Source of the DNA: Phycomyces nitens
Lineage: Eukaryota > Mucoromycota > Mucoromycetes > Mucorales > Phycomycetaceae
Direction of reading: 5' to 3'
Assembly: GCA_022702545.1 (NCBI GenBank)
Contig: JAHRBC010000001.1
Span: 4,898,001 to 4,962,000 of the forward strand
Length of the DNA stretch: 64,000 nucleotides
Positions 10,595 to 22,228 of the stretch are shown in pieces. The first letter of the stretch is position 1. Every line of letters begins with the position of its first letter. The translations under genes and the position numbers were made by a program. The notes under the pieces are model-generated. The model ran no database searches. It was not told the DNA's origin and worked only from the letters and a program-made list of their open reading frames with translations.

Positions 10595-12098
10595 TTTTTA
10601 GGGGTTATTTTTTACTTGGATATTTATTCAATAAAGAATGATAAGAATTAGTAAATCGTATAATTGATTGACCAAAAGCAAGTATCTCTATAAATAAAAG
10701 CATTATAGAGAACAAATGGCTTCTAAATACAGTCAAAAGACATCAAACATTAAGACCATAGAATGTATCCATGCCATAACCAGATTTTAGCTTTGAGAAA
10801 CAGTGATCAACTTGTTCAGATGATTGGAAGATTCTGTTTTGCGTTTTCTGCAAGTCATAATGACATTTTCTGTAAAGAAATAAGTACTTGAGAGGGCGTT
10901 TAATATTTTATCTATCTCTCACTTTCACTCTTTAAATTGTCTAGCTTGTTGCCTTATTTCAAAGCCAATTTCTTTCTTTCTTTGAGGTGGTCTTGGATAT
11001 CATTACCATGGCAATAAGTTTCTTAAAAATAAATAAACATTTCGCGTGAGTTTTCCTGATATTCTTGTTCCCATTTAACTCTGCCTAAACCTCTCTTTGA
11101 AATATTTACCTTTTTGACCACTAATAAAGGCTTCTTTAAACCAATGGGCCTGAGTTTTATGCACCGTGTTCTGCTGCAACGTATGGCAGCATTATGTTGC
11201 ACTTGTTCAATATTCCAAAATATATTTCCCGGTCCGTCTTTTGGAGTAGCAGAATTAGGATAAAGTTTGATCATTTATAATACAAGCTATGATATCAATC
11301 ATAGCTCTTTAACGTATACTATGTGTTGGACGTGATGCTTGGTAGTCAAACATGAATAGTATGAATAATGGATGTCTTTATCTAATAAACATTGCAATTC
11401 TTCTCTAATTTATTTATTTATTTATAGTTTTCATTCTGTGTAAATTCTGTAAGGAAAATTATTTTATAAGAGCCTAATAAGGCGGGCCGGGTTCTCTACT
11501 TGGAGAATACATGCTCTAGTTACTAATGGAATGATTACCATTTAGTGCAGCCACACTGCATTCCAAGGGGCATAATATAGAATATAAAAGTATCCTGAAA
11601 ATCATTTACTGTGTCTTATACAGAAAATCAAGTCTTTATCTTGGATGTTCTGGGATTTAACCTGCATTTCTCTCTCCAAAATAAAAAGGTGATACAACCT
11701 CTTTGAATAAAATTGATTCTTATTTTCAATTGTCTATTAGACATCTTTAAAGGCCATTGGAGAGTTTTTTAACAAAAAGGGGGCACTCTTTGGGGGCCAT
11801 TGGTTCTCTCATTGCAAAATCCTGAATCTATACTTGATAATCACAAAGTAAAAAGCTCGGGCAATTAACTACTTTACCATAATTGTTTGTAACTCTAACT
11901 TGTACGCCCATCTTTATATATAATCCAAAATGCCCCATGGTGTTATTGACAGACAACAGCATGTTTTTTTTTATTGTGTATAAAATTAGTTGCATAAAGT
12001 AAACTCAGTCACAATTCCTATCTTTTTTTCTCATTCTTTTTCTAGATTGACGTATTGATCTAATCATTGCAGAAAAGAATACCAATATTCATTTCGAA

Positions 12099-14589
12099 AT
12101 GGCCAGAAAATCACCTGGGGATCGGCCTGGAGATGGCCAATCATCTCGCAATGTCGAAGAGAAGTCTAGTCTGAATTCATCTCAAGAAGAAACAAGTATA
12201 TCAACCAACGAAAAGCCGAGTTCACTTGCAGGTAAGAGCAACATTTCGTCAGGGCCGCTATATGATTCAATTCAGTCCTAACCTGTGGTCAGTTTATACA
12301 GACATTGAGAGTACTCTTGTATCAGAGCGCCTTCCTCCCACGTTTGCAGAGTCTGAATTCCATCATATCCAGCGAAGGCAAGTTAATCCAACACGCGGGA
12401 CTCTTTTGAAATGGTCAAAGGTGCCCTCTCGCTACCCGAATCTAAGCAATGCATGGGAGTTTGCAGGGTGAGTCTATATGATTTGCATGATTGACTAAAT
12501 ACCCGGTTTAACAAACTTCTTTTGTGTAGATGGGGAAGCACATATTACATGGAACTTGAACAAAGCGACATTGATCAATTCCACACCACTCGAGAAAGCA
12601 GAAACCTCATAGGACAATGGCGTGCAACTTCCATCGCAGGCAATGATCTTATTGCGTCTGTTCTCTACTCAATTGGACCATGTGTATTGCAAGCAGGAAA
12701 ATATGCACCGATATCAATGTTACTGGTGGCATTGCTCATGTATCCTATGAAAAGAATCATTACAGAAGTTGCAACAGCATTGCCTCTTAATGGAGGTTAG
12801 TTTTACTTTAATTATTATGCTTAATTGACCTTTTTATTATTCTTTGCAGGATGCTATAATGCAATGCTAAACACAACCTCGAAAACTGTGGCAGCTGTTG
12901 CAGCATGCCTCTCTATCCTCGATTATCTTGCCACATGTGTAGTGTCTGCATCAACTGCGTCTGCTTATCTTGCTGCAGAAGTAGAATTGCCGAGCAACTT
13001 TTCTGCCTTTGTACTGACCATCATTATCCTCATTGTATTCTCACTCGTCTGCATCTTGGGCCTCAGAGAATCATCGACCCTTACACTCTCGATATTCACC
13101 ATACATCTAATCACCATGGCTGCCGTAATGGTTGCAAGTATAGTGATGTGGGGCCGCCAAGGAAATAGTGTCCTGATAGAGAACTGGAACATGCCAGATC
13201 CTGAAGGAACTACACCGATCCGTATGATATTCAACGGTTTTTGTATTGGCCTCTTGGGTGTCACTGGCTTTGAGGTAATCTTTTAAAAACTTGCATCTCT
13301 ATTTTTACTAAGACAAGTTACATTTATAGTCTGCAGAGAACTATATTGAAGATCTAAAGCCAAATACCTTTCCCAAAGTCATGAACAACATGTTTAGCTT
13401 TCTCTTTATTATCAATGCCCCAATGACACTTCTTGTCGTTGTCCTGGTTCCTGTTCCTGTCATCCAGGCCAATGCTGCCAATGCAGTCTCTATTCTGGGA
13501 CAGTATGCTGCAGGTGGAAATCGTTGGCTACGTGTCTGGATCATGGTAGATGCTGTTATTGTACTGTGTGCAGGTGTCCTTACTGGCCTGATTGGTGCCA
13601 TTGGACTCGTTCAGCGCATGGCAAGGTTGGCTATAAGATATCTATTCATTTCAAACCATTGACCACACAACCGTATCATTTAACTCTAGTGATCGTATCT
13701 TGCCTCGTCTATTCCTTATTCGCAACCGATGGACCGGCTCTTACCAATATATTGTCCTGGCGTTCCTTGTTCTCAGTATAACCATGTACGCTATTGTTGG
13801 AGGAGACACGACATCTCTGTCAGGCGTGTTTGCTGTTGCATTCCTATGCTCTCTATCGACATTTGCAGCAGTGAATATCCTGATGAAGTACAAGCGTGGT
13901 CGCCTGGCTCGTTTCATCAAAGTCAATCTCCTTACTTCCATGGCCATACTTGGTATTCTGATCAGCAGTTTGATCGGCAACATCATCATTGACCCTGAGA
14001 TTGCTGAATACTTTGTCATTTACTTTTGCGTTGTGCTTATTGTCGTGTTGATTATGCTAAGAAGCGCTTGGCTGTTCAAACTTTGCTATTGGCTGTTTGA
14101 TCAGATGGATTTCTTTCATCGCTTTAAAGGCTTTTCCAAAAAGGCCGAGGAGTTTATTAAGAAAAGGATCCAAAACATTCGCAAGGACTCATGCGCTTTC
14201 TTCCTCAAGACAGATGAACCTCATGTGATGAACAAGGCTGTTCAGTACATCAAGCACAATGAGGACTGTGGCCATATTAAGTTTATCCACATATATGACA
14301 AGGCAGGAGACATACCAGAACTCATGGAAAACCACCACCGTACATTAGATGAGATATATCCCAAGATTCAAATAGACCTGGTAAGTGCAACAGCTCTGTG
14401 GCCGAATTATACTCACGATACCTCCTCCCCCTCCAGATCTTTATACAGGGTAAATTTGATCCTGCCACAGTGGATGCCATATCGCGACAACTAGAGATCC
14501 CAAAGTCTTTTATGTTTATTTCCTGCCCAGGAAAAGAATTCGAATTCAACTTTGGGGACTTTGAAGGAGTACGCATAATCATGCTCTAG
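12099..14589 (+). CDS. Amino acid permease (APC superfamily)
   Basis: A predicted plasma- or vacuolar-membrane amino acid transporter of about 709 aa. Exons: 12099-12231, 12302-12467, 12530-12795, 12850-13274, 13330-13625, 13690-14380, 14437-14589. After a hydrophilic, serine-rich N-terminus the chain shows the APC signature: SIAGNDLIASVLYSIGP in the first membrane segment, TEVATALPLNGG before the second, and GVTGFESAENYIEDL in the sixth-segment region. About a dozen hydrophobic segments can be counted up to about residue 510. The start is the only ATG giving an open first exon with a GTAAGA donor. A soluble tail of roughly 180 residues follows the last membrane segment, which is longer than in fungal YAT-family permeases and resembles the extended-tail permeases of protists and early fungi. 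Substrate cannot be read from sequence. Confidence 0.88.
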
Positions 14590-14803
14590 ATTTCATTTCA
14601 CTATTTCTTTTTTGCATCTCTACATTGTAACCCACACTCATTTCTTGTATCTTTACACACATATATATAATATATATATATCCTTTTTCTTAATTGTGTA
14701 ATTAGAATTCTAATCCACACTCCAGAAAATTTAGTTGGATTTTGTTTAATAGAAAATCTTTAATTAATTATTAAAATCTTAAATTAATGACAAAATATCC
14801 ACT
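14590..14803. other. Convergent 3' intergenic spacer
   Basis: About 210 AT-rich bases between the 3' ends of the permease and FKBP genes, with an (AT)n stretch near 14660-14682. No gene is visible. Confidence 0.5.
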
Positions 14804-15352
14804 TTAGTTGATCTTCAACAACTCAACATCTAATAAACATGGGCGGATTAGATTCTGGTGCTTCTTTATCTGTATCTGTATCTGTATCTGTATTAACTTA
14901 CCAAAGATGAGGGTGGCACCACCGGGAATAAGTCCGGGGTAGCCACGGTCACCGTAGGCGTAGTCAGAAGAGCAGGTCAATCTAGCCTTCTCACCAAGAG
15001 ACATCTTGGGGACACCTGGGTGGGGGATTATACAGATTAAGATTATGTTCATCCTAATCATTCTTTATCCTATCAGTCTTACCCTCATCCCAACCCTTGA
15101 TGACCTGGCCAACACCAATGACACAGGAGAAAGGCTGTCCACGGTCGCGGGAAGAATCGAACTTCTTGCCGTTCTCGAGGGTACCAACGTAGTGCATGGA
15201 TACCTTGTCACCCTTCTTGGGGAAGTTGACACCATCACCAGCCTGATAAGATTCAATTCTGATACATATTGCTTAGATAACATTTCTTTCTACTTTATTT
15301 TGTGGTTCGTTTTATTTAATCTCATTCTTTGTATGCCTTACTTGACACCCAT
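14804..15352 (-). CDS. FKBP12-type peptidyl-prolyl isomerase
   Basis: A single-domain FK506-binding protein of 108 aa that catalyses cis-trans isomerisation of peptidyl-proline bonds and, in fungi, is the receptor through which FK506 and rapamycin act on calcineurin and TOR. Exons on the minus strand: 15342-15352 (only 11 bases), 15083-15258, 14902-15015, 14804-14829. The protein begins MGVKIE and contains [33 protein letters not shown] and the terminal strand VELLKIN, all typical of FKBP12. The length matches the family exactly. The first intron splits the codon for residue 4. A TCTGTA microsatellite lies in the last intron near 14870-14893. Confidence 0.95.
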
Positions 15353-15554
15353 GTTTGTAAATAGAGAAGAAGAAGAAAAAGATGGATCTGACGCGTCAAG
15401 AAAATAACATCTCGGAATAATCTCCGACGATGGTGAGGTCATGACTTATTAAGCCACCGACACGGTGTGGTGAAGAGTTGATGTGATCAAAGAATGGACA
15501 GGAATGAATTAGATTCAGGTGATGGATGTACAATGCATATAAAAGATGGGATGA

Positions 15555-17287
15555 TCATGGTGCTGAAAGTCTTTGAATGTTGTCTGCGTTTGAAAAGGCA
15601 TCATCAAAGTCAGAACTTCTAAAGTCGACTTCTCTCTTTACGAGCTCAAACACCAAGAAACCAATACTGGTGGCCGGAACAACTTTCATGACAGTGGTCG
15701 CAAACTCCTGGTACAGGAATCTACGCCAACTGCCGCCATTCAAGCGCACCTGTAGCTTGCACTGTTTCCATGTTCTCTTGTAGAGCTCATCGACAGGCAC
15801 ACGAGAGGACTTGTTGGTAAACTCTGACTGGCCTTCTTCGATATAAAATATACTGTGGATCTTGGAAAGAGGATGTTCGATTGTTTGATAGGCCTATGGT
15901 TGCTTAGTATCGTTTGTATAGTTGGGGAGCAACTTACCACAGCCGCGGTTGCTCCTGCCAAGATGACAAACATGGGCTCAAGCATCCACGGAGGCTGCTC
16001 CGGTCTCGGAGCCAATTCAACCTCATCCTCATCTTCTGTATCCCATCGACAGTCGAGATCATTAAGCGACTTGTGGGAATCGACCTTTAGATCATATATC
16101 CCGTCAAGGTAATAGTAGTACCCCTGTTGCTTAACCCATTCGAACGTGGCAAAAAAGAGACCACAGGATAATGAATCCTAAAGGTAAAGATCCACAGTTA
16201 GAGACTATTATCATCCGGGGGAATCCTCTACATACCCTCATCAGAGTCAAGGTGAATCCTCGATAGGCACTCGCCACCCCGAGCTCTTTTAGGGTTGACT
16301 TTGCAAACTGGTACATTGACTTGTGCTTTCCTTCCAGTAGATCACTAACTTCAAAACGAACTTTGAGTGAATCTAATGGTGCGGCCACAATGGACTGTGC
16401 TGCTCCTGCCAGACATCCTATAACATTATTAAGCGGCAAGTACTTGTGAGCGTTTTTTTTTCTTTTGGTGCGTACCGGCTGCAAATACGGCAGAAAATGG
16501 TGGTGGAGGAAAGGGACGATGGAGCTGAAAGGTGCTGGGTGGATGGAAGAGAGGAAGGGTGGCAATGTAGGTTGTGTAGAGCACAGTGCCAATGACTGTG
16601 TTGGCGATCAAAGGAGGAAAGATGTGCCGGGGAATGAAACTCCACTAGAGAATATCAATAATGTAATCCAATGCTACCCACAAAACCCTTACCCCCTTGG
16701 TTTTGACGGCGTGAGATATCATACCAATGGAAGTATAGCGTAAGGAGAACTTCTTTGAGGTTGTCTCATCGACTGGCATAAGTGCCCTGGCCATAATCAG
16801 ATAATCCACTCGTAAAGGCCGAAAAAGCTTTGGGGATAGAGTGAGAAATAGGAAGAACCGATCGATAGTTTACCTTTACGGGTGTTCGGTAGAACAAGTA
16901 GAGACCCTGCATCATCAACGTACGAGCTATTGCTGTAGAGCCTCCTACTGATGTCGCATCCTTGGCCTTTCTTCGTTTACTCACACCAGGGGGTGTTCCA
17001 TGAGGAATGCCAGGCACAGGAACGGGCGAGGGCAGTAATGGGGCGATCGTAACAGGAGGGTGTAATGCTGGCAAATTAAGGATAGGAGGTTTGGCTTGGC
17101 TGGTGATGGTGGGGGTCTCGACCGGTACTGGCGATGCCAGTGTTGAGAGGGTCATTAAGCACTCGTCAAAGATAGACTTCCTTTCCCTTAAATAGCGAAT
17201 CAGATTGTAGGGCCCGTGGCTGGCCGAAGATGATAAGCCACCCCCATTTTTTGAGCGGGATGATATGGCCACTGGATACTTTTTGAA
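15555..17287 (-). CDS. Mitochondrial carrier family protein (5' end unresolved)
   Basis: A protein of the mitochondrial inner-membrane SLC25 carrier type. Exons on the minus strand: 16874-17287, 16693-16827, 16476-16644, 16236-16417, 15938-16177, 15555-15893, giving 492 residues without the N-terminal exon. The clearest carrier signature is GAAQSIVAAPLDSLKVRFE, with the P-x-D-x-x-K motif, followed by AYRGFTLTLMRDSLSCGLFFATFEWVK. Other carrier repeats are degenerate, as in the Mrx20/YFR045W-like fungal carriers, which is the group I think it is closest to. A proline- and valine-rich insert lies between about residues 40 and 90. The 17287 end is a splice acceptor (AACAG before TTC); the reading frame has a stop upstream, so a further 5' exon must exist and I could not identify it. 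The transported substrate is unknown. Confidence 0.78.
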
Positions 17288-18336
17288 CTGTTCAACTCAA
17301 GAGGGTATGGCTGGTATTGATATAAGACGATGGAGATTTATATAGAGATCCAGAGCTTCTCTTGAAATTAATAGAGGTGTATGTTTCATTCCAATCAGCT
17401 GGGTACATCTGAAAAGTATGTTTTGGAGGGACCATTTAATCAACTTTTGTACACCCAAAACTCTAAAACAGACTGATGTTGTCCAACTAGACTGTAAGGC
17501 GAACCATGCCACTTTTCTATTATATTCATTTGAAATGGGAAAACATAAAAGCGACATTATGCTCTAGAGTATTGTGATTATCCAAAAAGAAAAAGACCAC
17601 TCAAAATATAATATCCAATGTCAGTAATACTTGGCGATTTATCCTATATACTTGTAAATATCTAACTGAATAGATAAATCTACTGTTTTTTTTTTGGCAG
17701 CAGAATTGACTCAAAAATTGGCTCAAAATTGACTATTAAATTAAAATAAAATGGGAATTCTTGTTAATTTCAGGCAGCCAGAGAAATATATCTAATACTA
17801 AAGATTGTTAGTTCCAAGCCTATATATTATAAACAGATGTCTATAAAAGCAAATATAAAGTACCACTTTTTACCTATTGGCACATTTTAAAAAATAATAA
17901 TATCAATATGCAAAACAGCCGTTCGATATCCATGGAATATACCTGCCTATGGAATAACGATAAGCAGTCAACATATGTCTATATACATATAAATTGTATA
18001 ATGGAATAGAATATTCCTTCACAGTACAGCAAATAAGAAGCACTTGCGCACGGATCACCTTTACATGTAATATCAAATTCCGCTATTAGAGGAAAACCCC
18101 CCCTAAATAAATAGTCTATGTATTGGAGATCTACCTAGCATATTCCGCTGCGCTTGACTCTATGATATATCCATTATCTGATAAAAACATTCTTGGAACA
18201 ATGGGAACAAAACATGTAAAAGGCCTACTTGATGTATTCTGTGGCTTGGTCTAAATGAGCAAGAGCCGTCACAGATACTCCTTCCCCTTTTGACATCAGT
18301 GTTGGCTAATTGATTATAAAAAAAAAGCACTTTATA
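17288..18336. other. Intergenic region
   Basis: About 1 kb between the divergent carrier and Hpm1 genes. A minus-strand frame at 17297-17557 begins with ATG and could hold the missing first exon of the carrier gene, but I saw no donor that joins it in phase. The rest is AT-rich with no recognisable feature. Confidence 0.45.
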
Positions 18337-19863
18337 ATGGCATTTAAATTCAATTTCACGGCAAGAATTACAACCCTGCTTTATATTGGGTCTTTGAGAC
18401 TAATTCCCCTATAGTGTGATGACCTTGACCTTGATGAGGTAGATGAAGGCCAACAGTTGGAGTCTTCCCTCGGTGACCTTTCTCTCGAAGAAACATGCAA
18501 CAAACTTCCCTGCCATCAATACGACATTCTTGTAGGTCCACAAAAAAAAACAATGACTTTGATATAATATTACTAGGATTTTCCAACGTATTAAATACTG
18601 CTTCAATATCTAGTCTTCTGCTTTGCCTACCGTTATCCAGGCTGATATGCTCGCAATTCCTTCTGTGGAGAAGCCAATTTACAAGCGTACACTTGCTGAT
18701 GTCAAATTTCAAATGGCCGAACAAGATACCTTGGTAGATCAGGAAGATACTTCTTCATCAGAAGTTGTCTCTATGCTCAACCTGAGTGGAAACAGTGATT
18801 TAATCCGAGGCGTCTATGAAGGTTGGATATATAAAGATCAACAACAACAAAAAATTGTTCGGTGATGCTTAAAAAGGCATTTAGGTGGTTTCAAGACTTG
18901 GGAATGTTCGGTCGATCTTGTGCAATTCTTGTCACAACTTCCCAAAGATCAAGTTACTAACAAGAAGATATTGGAAGTAAGGAATCTCAACTGGATTGTG
19001 GTTTTTTGAAATCTATGCTAAAAAGGATGGGTGTTTTTTGTTTAGCTTGGCTGTGGATCTTCACTTCCTTCCTTGTATCTTTTGTCAGAGAGCGACAGCA
19101 ACAAGGTTGATGTTCAGGACTACAATGAACAAGTGATCCGCTGCATTACCATACCCAATATTCTACTCAACACAATTCTGACCATCCAAGACCCTTCTAC
19201 TGCAATCAACGAAGAAAAAGAAGAAGAAAAGGAAGAGTCTTCAGAGTCTGAGGATGAAGATGAAGATGATGATGAGGAAGAAGATGATGATGAAGAAGAG
19301 GATAGAATCATTGGTGACTCCAACACATGTGATGCCGAGGCAGATATTCCAGCAGAACAAGCTCCTGATATGCTCAAGCGTCTCAGCCAACGTACAAAGG
19401 CATTTGTGGGTGATTGGAGTGGCTTACCGGTAAGATATGCTATAGCCAATGGGTTTAGTATACTAAACACATCGTTTTGTGCCTTTAAAGAATGAATTGA
19501 ACCTCAAGAGCAATGAGGATAAATATGATATGATTGTCACATCAGAAACTATATACGCAGAACACGCTCTTCCTGACCTCATCCGTGTCTTCCAAAAGGC
19601 ACTCAAGAAGCCAAATGGTGTAGGGTAAGTGGAGAATATGGATTGGATTATAGTTGGGATGTTTATTGAGCCCTTGCGTTTTTGAAACAAGATATGTTGC
19701 AGCAAAGACGGTTTACTTTGGTGTAGGAGGTGGTATCTTGCCATTCTGTGATCTTTTGAAGAATACAAAGGATGCCGATGGTGATAAATTCAAGATCGAA
19801 AAGGTGTTTGAGAGTGACAGCACGGTGAAGCGTGAGATATTGAAGATTACCTGGGATATCTAG
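18337..19863 (+). CDS. HPM1: Protein-histidine N-methyltransferase, Hpm1/METTL18 type
   Basis: A seven-beta-strand methyltransferase of 367 aa. In yeast and human this family methylates a histidine of ribosomal protein uL3 (Rpl3). Exons: 18337-18360, 18415-18531, 18641-18821, 18885-18976, 19046-19429, 19491-19624, 19692-19863. The start MAFKFNF matches the conserved N-terminus of the family and fixes the first exon. The first intron then uses a GC donor (18361). The substrate region contains YEGGFKTWECSVDLVQFL, the S-adenosylmethionine loop is LELGCGSSLPSLYLL, and VDVQDYNEQVIR is the next motif. A run of about 35 almost purely acidic residues and serine (encoded near 19210-19305) is inserted between the PN-x-L motif and the GDWSGLP motif. 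Later motifs include DMIVTSETIY and YVAAKTVYFGVGGG. Identity is secure. Confidence 0.92.
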
Positions 19864-21922
19864 GATGAAGAATATATTGAGACTAAATAATATTTGAGGT
19901 AATTTCTGGTGGTTAAATATATATATAAAAAGTACCCTATTGAGGCTATAAAAGACCTTTACGATCAGAACTCCAATGTCACACATGGTATCATTGAATG
20001 TATATATGAGTTTTATTTTGCTAGAAAGATGGTTTAAATGACTAGGAAATGAATTGACATTGTAGCAGTATCTCTAGGAATATATAATTCAAATTGATTA
20101 TAAAATCGAATTGACGTCTGAGAGACATTAGTGTGATTGTAATTGTAATTTCAATTGTAATTTACAGTGCTCTCTAGTATATATTCAAGAGGACAAAGAA
20201 TCAATCAGATATAAAGGGCGTGCACTCCCTTGATGATACACAATAAAGATCGCCGGGATATTATGTGTGCTCATCTCCGCCTCTATTGTGGATTCCTCGG
20301 ATTGTAAGATACAACCTTTATTGGTTATCTGACTGTTTTCCCAGGAAATCCTATGTCCATAGTCCATAGTCCATAGTCCATAGTTCATACCCATAACCTA
20401 TTGAGAACCTCTTTAATATTCATTGGACTATTGTATCGCTCCTTTAAGAGTCCAAACGAGTATTTGGTTCTCGAGAAAAGAATAAGTTTAAGATGGCAAT
20501 GACAAACATACACCTGGATTTACAAGAGTAAATTGAACATGAAGGGATATTATTCAGTTGATAGAAGATTCGGCTAGTAGACCTGTATCAAATATTATTA
20601 TTATAAAAGTAGTGAGCTTATTGCATGAGGTCTTATTTATAGCCGACAGTTTTTTTTTGTTCTAAAAATAGATCCAAATTTAGATTTGGTGCTCAATCTA
20701 CTCTACAATAAATGCTGATATTTACCAGGGCCAAGGAACACTAGTGTATACATGTTCTCTGTTCTTTTGTAGAATAGACAACAAGCATAATAAACTGCTA
20801 AGAATTCCAAGATTTTGAACAAAAATACAATTGTTCTCCTTTGATTCAACATTATTTTATGAAATATGAAAAGGGCATCTTCTCATGGCCATTGATAGTC
20901 CATATTTTATGTCGTACTTTGTTCAATTGAATAACAATTCTCCACAATGTACTCTGTCTGTTATTCTAATTGAAAGGGACAGAGACACAAAAGGGGGTTT
21001 GAAAACAACCTAAGCATTCTAGGCAAAGAGAATTGCTGCAAATCAAAGAGCCGCTGATTTCCGTGCTCATGCTCTGGTAAAGATACAAGTTACTTTGACA
21101 GCTAATAAACTCCTCGGCGGCAGACATACATTGGTGATAGACGCATCTCTATGGTTGTACAGATTAAATATACAGTTTGGTCAACGAGAACATCCACAAA
21201 CAAATTGGTAACACTATTGAACACCAATTTTATTGATATCCTGTTGATCCAAGTTTTTATATCAAACCAAGTATAAATGACAGCGTTTATCAATAGCATG
21301 TCGATCAATAAGATTGAGTAGCTTCAACCGCCCTTTGTACTTTAAGCAACAAGTATAGGATGCTATTATAGGAAATGTAAGGCACTATTAATGACTAACA
21401 AAATAAAATTATAAACTTTTTTTGGCAATGTAATCCGAGTTGTGCTCAAAACTTCTTGGATACTAAGGGTTCAATTCACTCTAAAAGACTTCAAGGTTGG
21501 CTCTGGTAACTCTGGACTTGATGGAAAATAGGATCGGAGCCTGTGGTGAAGATCAACAAGTGTGATATATTATTATAAATGTGTATAGTTTTGTAAAGAG
21601 CTGCTTGGTCAATATATCTCATTTTGATATACACTAGAAATCTTTTTAAGAATAATAAAAAATGATTATATAAATAAAAATTCAAGAAATAATCTTCCTC
21701 ATCCAGTAATCCTTGTTCTACATCTCCTTCTATGGCAAGAGACCTTTCGCATCCAAAGCTAGACAGCTGGAACAGAAAATAAAATACACAAAGAAAGCAG
21801 AATAAATCAAGTTATTTCATTTTATTGCTTTCTTCATGTCATAATTTGATTCTTTGCCGAGTATAAAAGCCTCAAACTGACGATGAATTCCCTATTATCC
21901 TAACCTCTCTTTCCTTTTCACC
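19864..21922. other. Intergenic region with a 7-bp tandem repeat
   Basis: About 2 kb, AT-rich, with no supportable gene. It contains four copies of the unit CCATAGT at about 20356-20386 and a short TGTAATT-type repeat near 20140-20165. Confidence 0.55.
21862..21868 (+). promoter_or_regulatory. Candidate TATA box of the first cysteine-rich gene
   Basis: TATAAAA lies 61 bases upstream of the ATG at 21923 and is followed by a pyrimidine-rich leader (CTCTCTTTCCTTTTCACC) running up to the start codon. This arrangement is typical of strongly expressed fungal genes. Inference from sequence only. Confidence 0.5.
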
Positions 21923-22228
21923 ATGGTCCGTCGTACTACATTCCTTATAATTCCTTTCCTTCTTGCCCTATCACGCGTTATCTCTGCCATAGAATTGACT
22001 GGAAGTGGTCTTTGTGCCAATGAAGAAGATTCCTCGGACTGTTCTCAGGCATGCTCTTTCTTGGTTCAAGGCAACGGCGAATGTATATTTAACCAGTGCG
22101 TTTGCAATGACTTTGCAAATGGCGAATGTCAAGGAGATGACCACGAAAGCTGTGATGAAGTCTGTCAAGAGATTTCACCAGAATTGGTTGGATATTGCAC
22201 AGACAGCCAATGTAGCTGCCTTTCTTGA
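21923..22228 (+). CDS. Small secreted 12-cysteine protein, two CS-alpha/beta-like modules (copy 1)
   Basis: An intronless gene for 101 aa. The first 22 or so residues form a signal peptide (basic start, then IIPFLLALSRVISA). The mature part is acidic and has twelve cysteines in two blocks. Block one is C-x8-C-x3-C-x9-C-x4-C-x-C; block two begins seven residues later as C-x7-C-x3-C-x10-C-x4-C-x-C. The C-x3-C and C-x-C pairs in each block are the hallmark of the CS-alpha/beta (defensin) fold, so a tandem two-domain defensin-like protein is inferred. A second gene at 24610-24912 shares nearly the same spacing. Its role (antimicrobial, interaction with hosts or other microbes, cell wall) cannot be read from sequence. 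Other secreted disulfide-rich folds remain possible. Confidence 0.8.
   Translation: MVRRTTFLIIPFLLALSRVISAIELTGSGLCANEEDSSDCSQACSFLVQGNGECIFNQCVCNDFANGECQGDDHESCDEVCQEISPELVGYCTDSQCSCLS

Larger units (their letters stand above)
8625..12098. other. Gene-free region with repeats
   Basis: About 3.5 kb between the divergent DUF2828 and permease genes. It contains the tRNA-box-A-like repeats at 9641-9752 and dispersed repeat copy 2 at 10160-10594, listed separately. A minus-strand frame of 83 codons at 11023-11274 is the only other open stretch that looks even slightly protein-like. It has no recognisable motif, so it is not called as a gene. Confidence 0.55.

Noticed and set aside
11023..11274. 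Minus-strand frame of 83 codons with fairly balanced composition
   Set aside because: No recognisable family, no signal or repeat pattern and no neighbouring exon. Could be a relic, but there is not enough support to call it.
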